A stretch of DNA of 64,000 nt from Chryseobacterium sp. E1 (lineage in GTDB: Bacteria; Bacteroidota; Bacteroidia; Flavobacteriales; Weeksellaceae), in contig CP078104.1 of NCBI GenBank assembly GCA_019203745.1, positions 2,206,501-2,270,500 on the forward strand. The letters are read 5' to 3'. Positions 62,457 through 64,000 of this stretch are shown one piece after another. The notes below the pieces were generated by a model. That model saw only the letters and a program-made list of their open reading frames with translations. It had not been told where the DNA came from and made no database searches. How positions within the stretch are numbered: position 1 is the stretch's first letter; each line of letters opens with the position of its first letter. Made by a program: the position numbers and the translations under genes.

Positions 62457-63567
62457 ATCAATGGAAGTTTTACAGTAAATTTTTCTTCAGTCTTTTCTAT
62501 TATCGGTTTTGCATATCCTAAGATTTCGTACCGTGCAATGATGTTGGTAAGCCCTACTCCAGAAGAATCCGGCTTATTGATCAATGGCAGAAATGTATTG
62601 GAAACCACCAGCTCTCCTTCAGAACTGGTGTACACATGTATTTCAGAGGATTGGCTTTTGAAGTCTGATTGTGCTTGATCGCATTTTCTACCAACAGCTG
62701 CAGGGATAACGGAAGGGTATACATAGACCTGTATTCTTCCTGAACATCAATTTTGAATATTACCCCTTCCCCAATTCTTTTTCAATCAGAAAGATATAGG
62801 ATTCTAAAAACTTCAGTTCCTCTTCCACTACAATGATATCTTTCCTGGAATTGACGAGCAGATAACGGTATACTCTTGCAAATTTTTCAGAATATTCATA
62901 TCCCAGCTGCTGATCTTCCAGAATCAGTTCAGAGAGCACGCTCAGATTATTAAAAATAAAATGCGGATCTATCTGAAGCTTAAGCGCCTGAAGTTCTGCC
63001 GCCATAGCCGCCTGCTTATGTTTGGAGGCTCTCAGCTTGTGTTGCGCTGCTTCCACAGCTGTTTTTTCCAGTTTGCCAATAAATAATCAACGGTATTAAA
63101 AGCACTGATGATAAGGGAGATCACAATATTTGTTGCAATCCACTGGCCCAATAGGGTATATTCTTTCCGGTAATCCATTTCCGGTAAATTGTCTGAGGTA
63201 CCATCAACAATTGCATTGATAATAATAACGATGAGCACACTTCCAACGATCTGAAGAAACCCTTGGATGAGCAATCTTTTTATCGTTCTGTCTCTCCATG
63301 GAAGCAGCTTATTGAGTGTCATATCAATCAGTATGCTTACTTCTGAGATGATTACTGAAAAGAGAAGCACCCATAAGGTATCTTCAATAATCATCTGCAA
63401 TGGGGTATCAAGATATCCCTGCCAAACCGGATCGAGGGGTCTATCAGATAAGAGAAACCACAAAAGGCCACCACTGCTACCGCCCAGATCACCAGCCTTC
63501 TTTTCATGGCCGAAAGAATCTTTTTATTCCGTACTATATTTTTTCTGATGGTCGCAATCCTATTCAT
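62453..63567 (-). CDS. LytS-type membrane sensor histidine kinase
   Basis: About 372 residues. Start MNRIATIRKNIVRNKKIL at 63567. Four hydrophobic segments, e.g. RLVIWAVAVVAFLWFLL, TLWVLLFSVIISEVSILI and GFLQIVGSVLIVIIINAIV. The His_kinase domain follows a coiled segment: LKLQIDPHFIFNNLSVLSELI, with the phospho-His in DPHF (near residue 200). The ATPase part has LLVENAIKHNQTSKA (N box) and SGVGLTNIIARYEIL (G box). Breaks ~63462, ~63060, ~62760, ~62650. The stop overlaps the regulator start (ATGA), so the pair is coupled. Confidence 0.93.
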
Positions 63568-63798
63568 ATCCGGGACTTTGTGAGTGTAAATATAGAAATA
63601 GATTTTATATGCCTTTGTTCTATTTTATACGAGACCGCCAAAACGATACCTGAACCGTACAATAGAAGACTTAAAATGGACGTCAACGTTTCATCACCGG
63701 AAAAAGACATTTCATCATCATATTATGCAATGTCACAATATTTTTATGATAAGGCTATGGATTCCTGTCTTAGTTTTGTCATATCAAAATCCGGTACA
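63568..63798. other. Divergent intergenic region
   Basis: Separates the kinase and the universal stress gene. A plus-strand frame from 63675 runs in-frame into the stress protein start, but its product (MDVNVSSPEKD...) shows no family signal. Confidence 0.4.
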
Positions 63799-64000
63799 AT
63801 GAAAACAATAATTGTCTGCACAGATTTTCCCCTGAAGCTGAAAATGCAGCTCATTATGCAGCTTCTCTGGCTAAAGAAAATAAATACAGGATCGTACTTT
63901 TTACTCTTCAGACGGTTTCTATTCATGCATTGAATGCCCAGGCATCAGCAGATTTCTTTTATAGTCAAACTCTTAAAAACCAAAATAAACTGTCTGATAA
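63799..64000 (+). CDS. Universal stress protein (UspA family), truncated by window end
   Basis: From the ATG at 63799: MKTIIVCTDFSPEAENAAHYAASLAKENKYRIVLFTLQTV, the usual first Usp strand, helix and ATP-pocket Asp (TDFSPEA). One T restored at ~63828 puts the frame right; without it the N terminus reads TDFPLKLKMQ. At least 67 residues are seen. It may be single or double Usp domain; the rest is outside the window. Confidence 0.88.

Noticed and set aside
1-64000. Widespread pseudogenes, as the split frames suggest
   Set aside because: Breaks are one-base changes in homopolymers and hit essential genes equally; joined products are normal in length and motif content, so error is far more likely.

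Overview
The window reads as chromosome of a flavobacterium close to Chryseobacterium (Bacteroidota, Weeksellaceae). The signs are AT-rich DNA, promoters with the Bacteroidetes -7 box TAnnTTTG, almost no Shine-Dalgarno sequences, type IX secretion (T9SS) sorting domains, a GLPGLI-family protein, S46 dipeptidyl-peptidase, DUF3078/DUF4840/DUF4919/DUF6122-type proteins, and close similarity to flavobacterial Suf, ribH, gdhA and dprA products. I found no tRNA, rRNA, CRISPR array, prophage or insertion sequence.

A single technical fact governs the whole annotation. Most genes longer than about 600 bases are split by one-base indels, usually a base missing from an A or T run. Joining the frames restores ordinary full-length proteins, so I give whole-gene coordinates and state the break points. 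In at least six genes the indel also hides the true stop, and the raw frame runs on into a terminator or the next gene.

Layout. 1-1623 (minus): a glycan-locus tail with a GT-D glycosyltransferase. 1981-9383 (plus): carboxypeptidase-regulatory-like protein, lipoprotein, apt, TPR membrane protein, ribH, LTA-synthase-like sulfatase and a YpfJ-type zinc peptidase. 9463-10311 (minus): GLPGLI protein. 10457-14988 (plus): Suf Fe-S assembly operon sufA-sufB-(secreted hydroxyisourate hydrolase)-sufC-sufD. 15059-17127 (minus): tandem DUF3078 paralogues. 17378-21329 (plus): rhomboid, dprA, gdhA, DUF1801. 21456-23457 (minus): secreted Thr/Pro-rich protein, YkgJ, KirBac channel. 23548 (plus): truncated haemoglobin. 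23959-33438 (minus): Ca2+/H+ antiporter, an envelope-protein block, AlkD-like protein, Na+/H+ antiporter, DUF4919, hflX. 33625-37901 (plus): LytTR regulator followed by three secreted surface proteins. 37985-44787: META lipoprotein, S46 peptidase, YdeI/DUF1905, pectate-lyase-like protein, tandem spondin lipoprotein. 44886-47984 (minus): orphan adenylation-carrier-reductase NRPS. 48797-54580 (minus): comM, T9SS protein, ECF sigma factor with an inner-membrane/outer-barrel partner, DUF4840. 54849 (plus): lipoprotein. 55467-63567 (minus): RND efflux pump and a LytS/LytT two-component pair. 63799-end (plus): universal stress protein.

The least ordinary parts are the LytTR/T9SS surface cassette (33625-37901), the sigma factor overlapping a TM-linker-barrel protein (51946-53909), the orphan A-T-R NRPS, and the secreted hydroxyisourate hydrolase embedded in the suf operon. 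The rest is ordinary flavobacterial housekeeping and envelope content.
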